A stretch of 62,894 nt of DNA from Bacteroidia bacterium (GCA_905373475.1 CAJPTC010000015.1:1-62894), one strand, 5' to 3'. Positions 8,048 to 18,496 are shown, numbered from the stretch's first letter. Notes: generated by a model not told the origin, from the letters alone. Numbers and translations are program-made.

Positions 8048-11000
8048 ATGAAGAAATATAGACAGTACGCCACCCTCAATTTGTCGCAGGTGGCGAAAGA
8101 GGTACTAGCCGCGTGGGAGAAAAATAATGCTTTCGCAACGAGTCTTAAGCGTCGTGAGGGCGCTCCCGCATACGTATTCTTCGAAGGTCCTCCTTCTGCC
8201 AACGGGTTGCCAGGTATCCATCACGTTATGGCTCGTACCATAAAAGATGCAATCTGCCGCTATCGTACACAGAAAGGTTACCGAGTAGAACGCAAGGCTG
8301 GGTGGGATACACACGGGCTTCCAGTAGAACTTGGTGTGGAGGCTATGCTCGGTATCACCAAAGAAGATATCGGGAAAAAAATCTCCATTGAGGAATACAA
8401 TCAAGCGTGCCGCAAGGAGGTTATGAAATACACCGACAAGTGGCGGCAGCTCACTGAACTCATGGGGTATTGGGTAGACCTCGATAACCCCTACGTAACC
8501 TATCACACGAAGTACATCGAATCGTTGTGGTGGTTGCTAAAAAAACTTTACGAGGGCGGATTCCTATACAAAGGGAAAACCATTCAACCCTATTCTCCTG
8601 CTGCGGGGACAGGGCTAAGTACGCACGAACTCAATCAGCCTGGTTGCTATCGCGATGTGAGCGATACCACAGTGGTGGGTATGTTCCGCGTTCTTGAAAA
8701 CAATACGCCTGCTTCCTACGAGGGTAAACCTCTCTATATATTAGCTTGGACGACAACGCCTTGGACGCTTCCCTCCAACACAGCACTCGCAGTCGGCAAA
8801 GAGATAGAGTACCAATATATTGAGACCCTCAACCCTTATACAGCTGAACCCTGTGTGGTTGTGCTGGCTCGCCCCCGTGTTGATGCCTATTTCAAGGCAG
8901 AGGGTAAAGATAAACCGCTTGTTGCTCCCGAAAGTTCCAAATCACCTCTCCCTTGGCGTGTTCTGAAACAAGTGAAAGGCAAGGAACTAGTCGACCTGCA
9001 CTACGCCCCTCTTTTTGCATGGGTTAAGCCTCGCGGTGAGGCGTATAGAGTTATTCCCGCCGATTTTGTTACTACTGAAGATGGTACGGGCATTGTGCAT
9101 ATTGCCCCTACTTTTGGCGCAGACGATGCGCGTGTTGCTAAGGAGCAGGGGATTGTCGGTATGGAATTGCAAGCTACGGACGACGATATTGCCCCTATGG
9201 TTGACCGAAAAGGGCGCTTCTATTGCCTAGAAGATCTTGCACCAGACTACGTTAGCTGCTACGTGGATCGTGCTGAGTATGAAAAATGGGCAGGGCGATA
9301 TGTAAAATCTTCCTATACGACAAAGGAAGACCCCATGGGCGGAGAATTGGACGTTGATTTGTGTGTGGAGCTAAAGAAGAAAGGATTAGCCTTTCGCATT
9401 GAAAAGCATGTGCATAGCTATCCGCACTGTTGGCGTACAGATAAGCCAGTTCTTTACTATCCGCTTGATTCGTGGTTTATTCGCACTACGGCTTTTCGTG
9501 ACCGTTTACTCGAACTCAACGAAACCATCGATTGGCATCCTGAAAGCACAGGAACAGGTCGTTTTGCAAAGTGGCTTGAGAATTTGGTAGATTGGAATCT
9601 TTCGCGTTCGCGCTTTTGGGGCACGCCGCTTCCTATCTGGGCTTCCTCAGATCGAAAAGAGTTGAAATGTATAGGCTCTATTGAAGAACTGCGTGCAGAA
9701 TGCGAAAAGGCGGTAAAAGCGGGCGTTATGTCTTCTAATCCGCTGGAGACTTTCAAGGTGGGCGACAACTCCGACCAAAACTACGATGCGGTAGATCTGC
9801 ATCGCCCCTACGTAGACAACATTGTTCTTGTCGCTTCTGACGGACAACCCATGCATCGTGAACCGGATCTTATCGATGTCTGGTTCGATTCTGGGGCTAT
9901 GCCTTACGCACAGTGGCACTATCCGTTTGAAAATAAGGAACACTTCGATGCACACTTCCCTGCCGATTTTATTGCAGAGGGGGTAGATCAGACGCGAGGT
10001 TGGTTCTTCACTCTGCACGCAATTGCGACCATGGTATCCGACAGTGTGGCATTCAAGCACATTATATCCAACGGACTTGTGCTCGATAAGGTCGGCAACA
10101 AGATGAGTAAGCGTTTGGGTAACGCTGTAGAACCTTTTGGCGAATTGGAAAGCAAGGGGGCAGATGCTGTACGTTGGTATGTACTTACTAACTCCGCGCC
10201 ATGGGATAACCTAAAGTACGATTCGGCTGGTGTAGACGAATGTGTCCGCAAATTTTTCTCAACTCTACACAATACTTATTCCTTTTTTGCCCTCTATGCC
10301 AACGTAGATAACTTCGATTGGCAGAGTGAAGCGATACCAGTAGGAGAACGCCCCGAGTTGGATCGTTGGATTCTCTCCCGCCTCAACTCCCTCATTGCCG
10401 AGGTCGATAGTGCTTACAATGGTTACGACCTCACGCGTGCGGGGCGACTTGTGCAAGATTTTGTGACAGAGCACCTCAGCAATTGGTATGTGCGACTCAG
10501 TAGAAAGCGCTTCTGGGGCGGTGGACTTACGCCCGACAAGCTCGCAGCATATCAGACGCTACATCAGTGCTTACGTGTTGTAGCGCAATTGATAGCGCCC
10601 ATTGCTCCCTTCTATGCCGAACAGCTATACGCAGACCTCCAACTGGAGGAAGCGGCCTGCGAATCGGTGCATTATGCCCAATTCCCCGTCGTTCAGAAGG
10701 AACTGATAGATTCGGAACTTGAAGAGCGTATGATGCTTGCACAGCGTTTCACTTCCATGGTTTTGGCGCTGCGTAAAAAGATAGCGATAAAGGTGCGTCA
10801 ACCTCTTAGTCGGATCATGATACCAGTGCTTAGCATTGATTTTGAAGAGCGTCTCCGTTCTGTGGAACAGCTGCTTTTGAACGAGGTAAATGTGAAGAGA
10901 CTAGAATACCTCGATCCTGTCAACACTGTGCTTGTAAAGCGTGTAAAGCCTGATTTTAAGGCACTAGGTCCTAAATTCGGCAAGGTGATGAAGGAGCTTG

Positions 11001-11464
11001 CCAAAGTACTACAAGAACTTCCGCAGGTTGAGATTGCAAAATGGGAGCAAGCGGGAGAACTTAAAGTTACTCTCAACGGTGAGACTTACACTGTAGCTCT
11101 GCAAGATGTGGAGATAGCACCAGAAGACATCCCAGGATGTCTGGTTGCCTCCGAAGACGGGCTTACTGTTGCTCTCGATTACGAACTAACGCCCGAATTG
11201 CTCGAAGAAGGCATAGCGCGCGAATTTGTGAACCGTATTCAGAATCAGAGAAAAGAGAATGGATACGAAGTCTCTGACCGCATAGCACTTACCCTAGCGG
11301 GGGCGAAAACGACGCTGGAGGCACTACAACATCACCAAGACTATATACAGACGCAAACGCTTTGCGAACGCTTTGCACTACAAGATGCGATCAGGAATGA
11401 AACGCTTACCGTAGATTTCGGCGATCCGTATGGCGAGGTGCATGTTGCTGTTGAGCGTATCTAA
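8048..11464 (+). CDS. ileS: Isoleucyl-tRNA synthetase
   Basis: A 1138-residue class I synthetase that charges tRNA-Ile. The ATP-binding signature appears as PGIHHV (GIHH at 56-59, a variant of HIGH), and the second signature KMSKR is at 685-689. The CP1 editing region and the anticodon-binding domain follow in usual order. The length matches the long IleS form found in Bacteroidetes. The gene is preceded by its own -7 box, and lspA begins about 40 bases after its stop, a common pairing. Nothing is missing. Confidence 0.97.
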   Translation: MKKYRQYATLNLSQVAKEVLAAWEKNNAFATSLKRREGAPAYVFFEGPPSANGLPGIHHVMARTIKDAICRYRTQKGYRVERKAGWDTHGLPVELGVEAMLGITKEDIGKKISIEEYNQACRKEVMKYTDKWRQLTELMGYWVDLDNPYVTYHTKYIESLWWLLKKLYEGGFLYKGKTIQPYSPAAGTGLSTHELNQPGCYRDVSDTTVVGMFRVLENNTPASYEGKPLYILAWTTTPWTLPSNTALAVGKEIEYQYIETLNPYTAEPCVVVLARPRVDAYFKAEGKDKPLVAPESSKSPLPWRVLKQVKGKELVDLHYAPLFAWVKPRGEAYRVIPADFVTTEDGTGIVHIAPTFGADDARVAKEQGIVGMELQATDDDIAPMVDRKGRFYCLEDLAPDYVSCYVDRAEYEKWAGRYVKSSYTTKEDPMGGELDVDLCVELKKKGLAFRIEKHVHSYPHCWRTDKPVLYYPLDSWFIRTTAFRDRLLELNETIDWHPESTGTGRFAKWLENLVDWNLSRSRFWGTPLPIWASSDRKELKCIGSIEELRAECEKAVKAGVMSSNPLETFKVGDNSDQNYDAVDLHRPYVDNIVLVASDGQPMHREPDLIDVWFDSGAMPYAQWHYPFENKEHFDAHFPADFIAEGVDQTRGWFFTLHAIATMVSDSVAFKHIISNGLVLDKVGNKMSKRLGNAVEPFGELESKGADAVRWYVLTNSAPWDNLKYDSAGVDECVRKFFSTLHNTYSFFALYANVDNFDWQSEAIPVGERPELDRWILSRLNSLIAEVDSAYNGYDLTRAGRLVQDFVTEHLSNWYVRLSRKRFWGGGLTPDKLAAYQTLHQCLRVVAQLIAPIAPFYAEQLYADLQLEEAACESVHYAQFPVVQKELIDSELEERMMLAQRFTSMVLALRKKIAIKVRQPLSRIMIPVLSIDFEERLRSVEQLLLNEVNVKRLEYLDPVNTVLVKRVKPDFKALGPKFGKVMKELAKVLQELPQVEIAKWEQAGELKVTLNGETYTVALQDVEIAPEDIPGCLVASEDGLTVALDYELTPELLEEGIAREFVNRIQNQRKENGYEVSDRIALTLAGAKTTLEALQHHQDYIQTQTLCERFALQDAIRNETLTVDFGDPYGEVHVAVERI

Positions 11465-11506
11465 AGAGTTTTTTTTACCGTTTACTACCTATAATTCGTT
11501 ACGCTT

Positions 11507-12184
11507 TTGACTACGTTGCGTCGTACTGTTTGGCTCGGAGTGGCACTAGTTCTACTGATCCTAGTTCTGGATCAGGCGCTCAAGTTTTGGGTGAAGACTC
11601 ACATGCATATAGGCGAAGGAATTCCGCTTATTGGCAGTTGGGCAAAGCTCTATTTTGTTGAAAACGTGGGCATTGCATTTGGTATTAAGCCAGGCAACAG
11701 TGTGCTTAAGATCGTGCTGAGCGTAATGCGGATTCTCATGGTCGGCGGCTTCTGCTATTTGGCGCACTATTTGGTACGGCGTCCTACTGTGCCGCGCGGA
11801 GTCTATTTTGCTTTGCTAGCTGTTATTGCAGGTGCACTAGGCAATGTGATAGACGGAACGTTCTATGGATTGCTTTTTTCAAGTAGCGATGGTACGATGA
11901 TTGTGGAAGACAGCGTAGTGCCCGCAGTAGCTACTTTTTTACCTGAGGGTGGAGGTTACGCACCGCTTCTACAGGGTAAGGTGGTAGATATGTTCTATTT
12001 TCCTATCATTGAGTTCTATTGGCCAGATTGGATGCCTGGTCTTGCAGGGCAACATTTTGAGTTCTTTCGCCCCGTATTCAACCTTGCCGATGCCGCTATT
12101 ACGGCGAGCATTTTTTACCTCATTCTTTTTCAACGAAAATTCCTGTTCGGAATTTCAGCTAACTTTAAGTCGAAGAAACAATAA
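11507..12184 (+). CDS. lspA: Lipoprotein signal peptidase (SPase II)
   Basis: A 225-residue inner-membrane aspartic protease that cleaves prolipoproteins at the lipobox Cys. Conserved blocks are VENVGIAFG, GNVIDG (Asp116), GKVVDMF (Asp161) and FNLADAAI (Asp194); the last two are the expected catalytic pair. There is an insert of about 35 residues between GNVID and GKVVD, so the protein is longer than the ~160 residues of proteobacterial LspA. No ATG exists at the N-terminus; the best start is TTG at 11507, or TTG at 11516. The window encodes several substrates (FKBP lipoprotein, GldD, the Ig-like protein). Confidence 0.93.
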   Translation: MTTLRRTVWLGVALVLLILVLDQALKFWVKTHMHIGEGIPLIGSWAKLYFVENVGIAFGIKPGNSVLKIVLSVMRILMVGGFCYLAHYLVRRPTVPRGVYFALLAVIAGALGNVIDGTFYGLLFSSSDGTMIVEDSVVPAVATFLPEGGGYAPLLQGKVVDMFYFPIIEFYWPDWMPGLAGQHFEFFRPVFNLADAAITASIFYLILFQRKFLFGISANFKSKKQ

Positions 12185-12193
12185 CGCTTAGCA

Positions 12194-12895
12194 ATGAAAA
12201 TCTTAAAGCCAGTACTCATCATTCTGCTTATCATCCTCGTCTTCATGGTATTTCGCGGATGCAGTGCTTACAACAAAATGGTGAAGCTAGACGAAACGGT
12301 TTCCCATCAGTGGGGACAGGTGAACAACACCTATCAGCGCCGTGCCGATCTCATCTCATCACTTGTTTCTACAGTTCAAGGTTCTGCTTACTTTGAGCAG
12401 GGAACCCTGACCGAGGTGATTGAAGCACGTGCAAAAGCTACACAGGTTACGATTGATGCCTCAAAGCTTACAGAAGAAAATGTCAAGAGCTTCCAAATGG
12501 CACAGGGCGAATTGAGCGGAGCTCTCTCGCGCCTCCTAGTTACCATGGAGCGTTATCCAGATATCAAGACAACGCAGCAGTTCCAAGATATAATGGTCTC
12601 TCTCGAGGGTACCGAGAACCGAATCAATCTGGCACGAAATGAGTACAACGGTGTTGTTAAGGAGTATAACTCCTACATCCGTCGCTTTCCACAGCTTATC
12701 TATGCAGCTATGTTTGGATTCGATAAGCGCGCCTATTTTGAGGCTGATGCGGGGGCAGAGCGTCGTGTGAATATAGACTTCTCCGACCTCAAGCGTATGC
12801 CTAACAATCAGGCGCAGCCACAGGCTCAACCGCAGCAGCCTGCGCCTCAACAAATACCTGCCGCACAGCCCGAACCAACGGCTGCGGAAGAATAG
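12194..12895 (+). CDS. lemA: LemA family protein
   Basis: A 233-residue protein with one N-terminal membrane anchor (about 5-22) and a long helical LemA domain; NTYQRRADLISSLV and ARNEYNGVVKEYNSYIRRFP are the family hallmarks. The C-terminal 30 residues are a low-complexity Gln/Pro/Ala tail. It starts 9 bases after lspA and is followed 27 bases later by a small membrane protein, so it probably shares their transcript. LemA function is poorly known; links to membrane stress and two-component signalling exist elsewhere. No HtpX or TPM-domain partner is adjacent. Confidence 0.92.
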   Translation: MKILKPVLIILLIILVFMVFRGCSAYNKMVKLDETVSHQWGQVNNTYQRRADLISSLVSTVQGSAYFEQGTLTEVIEARAKATQVTIDASKLTEENVKSFQMAQGELSGALSRLLVTMERYPDIKTTQQFQDIMVSLEGTENRINLARNEYNGVVKEYNSYIRRFPQLIYAAMFGFDKRAYFEADAGAERRVNIDFSDLKRMPNNQAQPQAQPQQPAPQQIPAAQPEPTAAEE

Positions 12896-12922
12896 TTTTT
12901 GGGTCAGTAGTTTGCATTTACC

Positions 12923-13453
12923 ATGTCGTCGTCGTTTATAATTTGGCTACTTGTTTCAGTCATAGGAGCGGTAATCTCGATTCTTAGTAAAAAGAAACAA
13001 CGAGAAGCCAAGGCTCAGGCTGCACGTAAGCGTAGTACTGAGCCTGTTGAAGAGCGATGGGATGGGCATGAGTTTGTGGTGGCTGCTGAGCAACCAGAAT
13101 CTGCGTCAACCGTACAGGAATGGCGGGAAACTACCGAAGATCATGGATTGGGAATAGAGGAAACAAATCCTGATTTAGAAGGCAATTATAGGCGGCTTTA
13201 TGCAGAAGCGGAGCATGAGGGGGAATTGTACCAGACGAATTCGTTTGCGGCAGAAGAGGGGACAAGTGCTATAAGCGAGGCTGCACTTCGCGCTGCAAGA
13301 CTGGAGGAACTCCGCTCACACCATCAGGCAAACGTAGCTCCCATGCTACTCCCCGATGGAAGTCGTTTTAATTTGCAAACTGCGATGATTTACGATGTCA
13401 TCTTACATCGCCGTACACAAGGGCTAATGCGTCTTCGTCGGTTACATAGCTAG
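12923..13453 (+). CDS. Small membrane-anchored protein, unknown function
   Basis: I do not recognise this 176-residue protein. It has one N-terminal hydrophobic segment (about 5-22), a basic stretch KKKQREAKAQAARKR just after it, then an acidic, probably disordered middle (about 45-115) and a C-terminal part with a segment like a family block (LLPDGSRFNLQTAMIYDVILHRR). The topology suggests a cytoplasmic tail held at the inner membrane. It is last in the ileS-lspA-lemA run and is followed by a terminator. Confidence 0.7.
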   Translation: MSSSFIIWLLVSVIGAVISILSKKKQREAKAQAARKRSTEPVEERWDGHEFVVAAEQPESASTVQEWRETTEDHGLGIEETNPDLEGNYRRLYAEAEHEGELYQTNSFAAEEGTSAISEAALRAARLEELRSHHQANVAPMLLPDGSRFNLQTAMIYDVILHRRTQGLMRLRRLHS

Positions 13454-13490
13454 TAGGATTTTTTACATAGCTAGATAAAAGAATATTGAA

Positions 13491-13518
13491 CGTCGTGCTT
13501 TGCACGGCGTTTTTTTTT
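13491..13518 (+). terminator. Terminator ending the lspA-lemA operon
   Basis: CGTCGTGC at 13491-13498 pairs with GCACGGCG at 13502-13509 (one G-T pair) across a 3-base loop and is followed directly by nine T. A strong intrinsic terminator. Confidence 0.88.
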
Positions 13519-13802
13519 GCGCATGCCCGAACTAACTCTTTTGCGCTGTTGGAGGGGGGTAAAGGTTTATATTCCAAGCTTATTATGCTTCCTCATAAAA
13601 ATATGATTATCATTGTTTTATGAATATAATGGCGCGTCATGCTATGAAATCGTGGTGTGAGTATTTCTGCACGTCATACAGAATCGGACGTTGCGGGCAA
13701 CGCTCATACGACCTTGATTCTCAATGTTTTCCTGTATTCTTTCTTAAATGTCAAATTCTAGTCCCCACTGGACTTGCACCCACCCAAGCGTTTGGAAAAG
13801 AG
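13519..13802. other. Intergenic region before uvrA, no gene seen
   Basis: Nothing with coding character. A weak imperfect hairpin occurs around 13681-13722 (GAATC/GATTC enclosing CGTTG-CGGG-CAACG), which could be chance. The stretch reads as a long 5' region of uvrA. Confidence 0.4.
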
Positions 13803-13810
13803 TACCTTTG
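13803..13810 (+). promoter_or_regulatory. -7 box for uvrA
   Basis: TACCTTTG at 13803-13810, 28 bases before the uvrA ATG, is a full match to TAnnTTTG. There is no clean TTTG at the usual -33 spacing. Confidence 0.5.
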
Positions 13811-13838
13811 TGTGCTTCTAGACAGAGGGAGATAGATA

Positions 13839-16790
13839 ATGGCTTCTAGTAAGGTTACGCCGCAAACTCATGTAATTATTGAAGGTGCACGTGTGCACAA
13901 TCTAAAAAACGTGAGCGTTAATATACCCCGCAATGCGCTTACCGTTGTTACGGGGCTAAGCGGTAGCGGAAAGTCGTCGTTAGTTTTTGACGTTATTTAC
14001 GCCGAAGGACAACGACGCTATATGGAGACGCTCAATGCCTACGCACGCCAGTTCCTAGGTAATTTGGAACGCCCCGACGTTGATTACATCGACGGGTTAG
14101 CCCCCGTGATTGCTATAGAACAGCGCACCACAGGGCGCAACAGTCGTTCTACAGTTGGCACAATTACAGAGATTTACGATTTCCTGCGTCTTCTCTATGC
14201 GCGCGTCTCTACCGCCTATTCGCCATTCACCCATCAACCCCTCGAAAGCCATTCCACAGAAGAGATAGACCAACTGATACGCACCGATTTCAAGGGGCAG
14301 AAGGTCGCTCTTTGCGCGCCACTTGTCCGAGGTCGTAAAGGGCACTACCAGCGCCTTTTTGCCGAGCTTATGCATAGAGGCTATCTCTACGTTCGAGTAG
14401 ACGGGAAAGTAGTGGAAATGAAGCCTGAGATGAAGCTAGACCGCTATGCTACACACGATGTAGAACTCGTGATAGACCGTCTTGTAGTTCCCGAATTGGC
14501 AGATGAACGTTTTACAGCCTCGCTCTACGAGACCTTGCGTCGAGGCGACGATATGGTGCTTGTGGTCTCGCTCAAAGACGAAACGAGTAGGTACTATAGT
14601 CGTACGCTTCTTTGTCCTGCTTCGGGCTTTGCTCTGCCCAATCCCGAGCCACATACCTTTTCATTCAACTCTTCCTACGGTGCATGCCCTGAATGTGCGG
14701 GAACAGGGGTGATTACGGGCATACCTTCCCGCGAATATTTTAATGCTCACCCTGAAAAACCGCTCAAGGAGGTTCTCTACGAACTTTACGGGAAGGAGTG
14801 TCGCACATTGCAGTACGTGCGCGGTTGGCTCTTTTGTTGGTTAAGCGGACACGGTTACGCCGAAGATAGCTCGCTACAGGATTTGCCCGAGGAGCTACGC
14901 GACCGTCTCTTTCTTTCGCATCAACCAGAGCCTTTCAACAAGAAGATGTTGAAAAGATACCCCCGTCTTCTTGACCAACTCTGCTGGCGTTGGCGATATA
15001 GTATGTCCGACGATGCCACGAGTGGGACTCAGGAACAGTTCTTAGCACTTCCCGAGACGCAGCTCCTAGGCAATGATTCGGGCTTGTTTCGTACCATAAG
15101 TGAAGCGAATAATTTCTACGAATCTAGTGAAGAGTTCCAGAGTCGTTTTGAAGAGGAGTTTGATGCTGTACCTTGCTACGTCTGCGGCGGTTCACGACTC
15201 AACGAAGCGGCGCGCTGTTTTCGCATTGCGGGGGCTACAATAGCCGATATTTGCGCCCTTCCACTTGACAAATTTGCAGTTTGGCTTGAAGGCGTGGAAG
15301 ATGCCCTAGACGGCGCTAGACGAGCAGTAGCGAACGAAATTCTAAAAGAAATACGTACGCGCGTTTACTTCCTATTGCAAGTGGGGCTAGGTTATCTCTC
15401 CCTGAGTCGTGCCTCCAACTCGCTCTCGGGCGGCGAGAGCCAACGAATACGGCTCGCTACGCAGATTGGTACAAATCTTGTCAATGTGCTTTACATTTTA
15501 GATGAGCCCAGCATCGGTTTGCATCCGCGCGATAATACAAAGCTCATAGAAGCCTTAAAAACGCTGCGAGCACAAGAAAACACCATTATCGTAGTGGAGC
15601 ACGACGAGGAAATGATGCGTTCTGCTGACTATCTCATAGACCTTGGTCCAGGTGCAGGGCGACATGGTGGGCAAATTATGGCAGCAGGCTCACCTACCGA
15701 GGTGGCACATGCAAAAGGCATTACAGCAGATTATCTGAGTGGACGGAAAGAGATAGAAACGCCCAAAACGCGCAGACAGGGCAACGGCAATAAAATATGC
15801 CTGCGCGGTGCAAAAGGGCACAATCTCAAAAATATTGACGTAGACTTCCCGCTTGGTACGTTTATTTGTGTTACGGGCGTATCGGGAAGTGGGAAATCTA
15901 CCCTTATCAACGGAACACTTTACCCCATTCTGAGTCGTGCCATCTATCGTTCTAAACATCAGCCCCTTGCCTATACGAGCATCGAGGGGCTTGAGAATGT
16001 GGATAAGGTGATTCGTGTAGACCAAAGTCCGTTGAGCAAGAATCCTCGTTCAAATCCTGCAACATTTACGGGTATTTTCACCGACATTCGTAACCTTTTT
16101 GCCGCTACACAGGATGCCAAAATTCGCGGATTTACCGCACGACGCTTTTCCTTCAACGTACAAGGCGGACGTTGCGAACAGTGTGCGGGCTCGGGCTACG
16201 AAATTATAGAGATGAACTTTTTACCCGATGTGCAAGTAAAGTGCTCGGTTTGTGGAGGTGAGCGTTATAACCGTGAAACACTTGCCGTGCGCTACAAAGG
16301 CAAGAATATCAGCCAAGTGCTCGATATGACGGTAAACCAAGCCTATGAGTTCTTTAATGCACTACCTAGCTTAGAACGCAAGTTGAGCGCATTGCGACAG
16401 GTAGGAATGGGTTATATTAAACTCGGGCAGATGTGTGCAACACTCTCGGGAGGTGAGAATCAGCGTGTCCGATTGGCGACCGAACTAGCGAAGCGCGATA
16501 CGGGAAAAACCGTATATATTTTCGACGAACCTACCACAGGGCTACACTTCGAGGATGTAAAGCAGCTTCTTGCTGTGCTGAATGCTCTTGTGGAACGCGG
16601 GAATACGGTTATTGTCATTGAACACAATCTCGATGTGATTCGGTCCGCCGACTATCTAATAGATATCGGTTTGGAGAGTGGCGAACGTGGGGGTAATTTG
16701 GTCGCAACGGGTACACCCGAAGAGGTAGCTCAGAAGGATGGGTATACGGCAGCCGCTTTGCGAGAAGTACTGAAAGAAAAGAAATCGTAA
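13839..16790 (+). CDS. uvrA: Excinuclease ABC subunit A
   Basis: A 983-residue damage-recognition subunit of nucleotide excision repair. It has two ABC ATPase halves: Walker A GLSGSGKSS near residue 43 and GVSGSGKST in the second half, each with LSGGE signatures. Zinc modules are CYVCGG, and CEQC and CSVCGG in the second half. In the first zinc module the usual first CxxC pair reads CPAS, so one Cys is replaced, while the second pair (CPEC) is intact; I believe this is common in Bacteroidetes UvrA. It is somewhat longer than the ~940-residue norm through its C-terminus. Monocistronic. Confidence 0.97.
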   Translation: MASSKVTPQTHVIIEGARVHNLKNVSVNIPRNALTVVTGLSGSGKSSLVFDVIYAEGQRRYMETLNAYARQFLGNLERPDVDYIDGLAPVIAIEQRTTGRNSRSTVGTITEIYDFLRLLYARVSTAYSPFTHQPLESHSTEEIDQLIRTDFKGQKVALCAPLVRGRKGHYQRLFAELMHRGYLYVRVDGKVVEMKPEMKLDRYATHDVELVIDRLVVPELADERFTASLYETLRRGDDMVLVVSLKDETSRYYSRTLLCPASGFALPNPEPHTFSFNSSYGACPECAGTGVITGIPSREYFNAHPEKPLKEVLYELYGKECRTLQYVRGWLFCWLSGHGYAEDSSLQDLPEELRDRLFLSHQPEPFNKKMLKRYPRLLDQLCWRWRYSMSDDATSGTQEQFLALPETQLLGNDSGLFRTISEANNFYESSEEFQSRFEEEFDAVPCYVCGGSRLNEAARCFRIAGATIADICALPLDKFAVWLEGVEDALDGARRAVANEILKEIRTRVYFLLQVGLGYLSLSRASNSLSGGESQRIRLATQIGTNLVNVLYILDEPSIGLHPRDNTKLIEALKTLRAQENTIIVVEHDEEMMRSADYLIDLGPGAGRHGGQIMAAGSPTEVAHAKGITADYLSGRKEIETPKTRRQGNGNKICLRGAKGHNLKNIDVDFPLGTFICVTGVSGSGKSTLINGTLYPILSRAIYRSKHQPLAYTSIEGLENVDKVIRVDQSPLSKNPRSNPATFTGIFTDIRNLFAATQDAKIRGFTARRFSFNVQGGRCEQCAGSGYEIIEMNFLPDVQVKCSVCGGERYNRETLAVRYKGKNISQVLDMTVNQAYEFFNALPSLERKLSALRQVGMGYIKLGQMCATLSGGENQRVRLATELAKRDTGKTVYIFDEPTTGLHFEDVKQLLAVLNALVERGNTVIVIEHNLDVIRSADYLIDIGLESGERGGNLVATGTPEEVAQKDGYTAAALREVLKEKKS

Positions 16791-17072
16791 CCGATAAAGC
16801 GTCTTACCATCCAGAAATATATGGAGCGCATTGTGGACTTGGGTTCGTATCTAAGCATTAGATCTGGAGTACCAACCACTATCTGAACGACAGACTTGTA
16901 GTATTACTACTCAAGATGAGGAAATATTCCCTCGCTCTGAAATATACTATCGTGCTGAGTTTATAACGTTGAGGTGAGAGGCACTCAATTTTTCTCTTGA
17001 GAAGCTGAGAATGGCTTGCAGATGGTAACGATTAAACGGCGAGAACCGTTGTAAGAGGAAATAACAAAGCTC

Positions 17073-17798
17073 ATGGAAAATACATTAGCACAGCGTTTCC
17101 TTTCGGCATTCAACAAGATCGAGGAGCAACTCACTAAGCTCACGCAAGCCAATTCGCATACACCGTTCATTGCTATGCTAGATACGGTATCGCGACGCAA
17201 TTCGTTGGTACGCCAGTATTACTCCGACTTATCGCAATTTGCCCGTTTGCGCAATATTATGGTGCACACCATGCGCGACGGCTATTTCATGGCAGAACCG
17301 CACGAGCACGCGGTACAAAAAATAGAAGCCATTGCCGAGCAGCTTAGCAACCCGCCTATAGTTGCCGATTTTATGACACCCAAACCTTTCTACGTACGTA
17401 GTTCCGACCCCATTTCGCGTGTCGTAGAGGAGTTTAAGTTACGAGGCTTTATGCGTTGCCCTGTAATAGATGAGAAGGGGATTGTGGGGCTCATTACGGC
17501 GAAAAGTGTTACACGCTGGTTGGCCATTGCGGGGTACGACGAGAGCGAAAAATATCTTTCCATTCAAGCGGCGCTTATGCAGCCTGTTACTGTGCTTTTA
17601 GCGTTCTGTGCTCCCGACGAATTCGCAATAGTACCTCGAGGTTATACATTGCCCGATGTACTTTACATGTTTCAACAGGGCGTGGCACACGGCAAATACC
17701 TACAAAGCATCCTCGTAACGGTAGATGGCACAGCACGCTCTCCCTTGGTGGGGATTATAGCTCCCTCCGATTTGCCCAAGTTGTACGATCAGAATTGA
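17073..17798 (+). CDS. CBS-domain protein
   Basis: A 241-residue cytoplasmic protein. The N-terminal 90 residues are helical and not recognised. Residues about 98-235 carry two CBS repeats: VADFMTPKPFYVRSSDPISRVVEEF...CPVIDEKGIVGLIT, and a second, less typical one ending PLVGIIAPSDL. CBS pairs bind adenine nucleotides and report energy status. No enzyme domain is attached, so it may act on a partner encoded elsewhere. The 282 bases before it contain only a weak hairpin near 16975-17005. A fuller function cannot be assigned. Confidence 0.8.
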   Translation: MENTLAQRFLSAFNKIEEQLTKLTQANSHTPFIAMLDTVSRRNSLVRQYYSDLSQFARLRNIMVHTMRDGYFMAEPHEHAVQKIEAIAEQLSNPPIVADFMTPKPFYVRSSDPISRVVEEFKLRGFMRCPVIDEKGIVGLITAKSVTRWLAIAGYDESEKYLSIQAALMQPVTVLLAFCAPDEFAIVPRGYTLPDVLYMFQQGVAHGKYLQSILVTVDGTARSPLVGIIAPSDLPKLYDQN

Positions 17799-17959
17799 TA
17801 CTCGCAAACGTGTGTTTTTTTGTGTCTTGATGAGGCGACAGAGATAAATGATTATCAGGGATTCCCCTTCAACACTCAGAATACTGGTTTTTCCTACCTT
17901 CGCAAGGTCGTTAAATACAGTGGGTAAATTGCTTGTAAACTCTTAGCGGACAACCCCAA

Positions 17960-18496
17960 ATGCACAGAATTCTCTTTTCTCTCGTTGCGCTGACTCTGCT
18001 TGGTCTTACCGCTTGTCTGTCCCGTAATGATGTACCTCCTACGCCCGAACAGACCCCAGATAAGAAACAGATATTTGAGCATGCGAATAAACTGAGCGCG
18101 GCTCACAACGAGTTACAGATTGAGGGCTATATTCGCCGCAATGGGCTAGATAGTATGCAAATCGACGGACGGGGCATGTACTACAAGGTGTGGGGTACGC
18201 CAATAGGACCTCGCCCCAAAGAAGGCATACAAGTCGCCATAGCTTACACCGCCGAGATGCTAGACGGAACACCTTGCGACAGGGCAGATACCGTAGCACC
18301 ACTGGAGATAATCTTAGGAAAACGTAAACAAACGGTGGGACTCGAAGAGCTGTTATTGCACGTTGCACCTGGGCAAGAGGCTATCGGTATCGTTCCCCCA
18401 CACCTAGCCTACGGTGTGGCAGGGCGCGGTAATGAGATCCCTCCGAATACATCAATTGTTTACTACATTACGTGGTTGCGCTACACAAAGCAGTAA
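17960..18496 (+). CDS. FKBP-type peptidyl-prolyl isomerase lipoprotein
   Basis: A 178-residue lipoprotein. The signal peptide ends in the lipobox LTAC with Cys19. A linker follows, then an FKBP domain from about 85 (GIQVAIAYTAEMLDGT; PGQEAIGIVPPHLAYGVAGRG; IPPNTSIVYYITW). It should catalyse proline cis-trans isomerisation while anchored in the periplasm or on the outer membrane. It resembles the FKBP lipoproteins (GldI-like) that help secreted and outer-membrane proteins fold in Bacteroidetes; a gliding role cannot be inferred. Its stop abuts the stop of radC on the other strand with no base between them. Confidence 0.9.
   Translation: MHRILFSLVALTLLGLTACLSRNDVPPTPEQTPDKKQIFEHANKLSAAHNELQIEGYIRRNGLDSMQIDGRGMYYKVWGTPIGPRPKEGIQVAIAYTAEMLDGTPCDRADTVAPLEIILGKRKQTVGLEELLLHVAPGQEAIGIVPPHLAYGVAGRGNEIPPNTSIVYYITWLRYTKQ

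Noticed and set aside
13620..13835. A 71-codon open frame before uvrA
   Set aside because: It spans the uvrA promoter, is rich in unusual residues and shows no family pattern.
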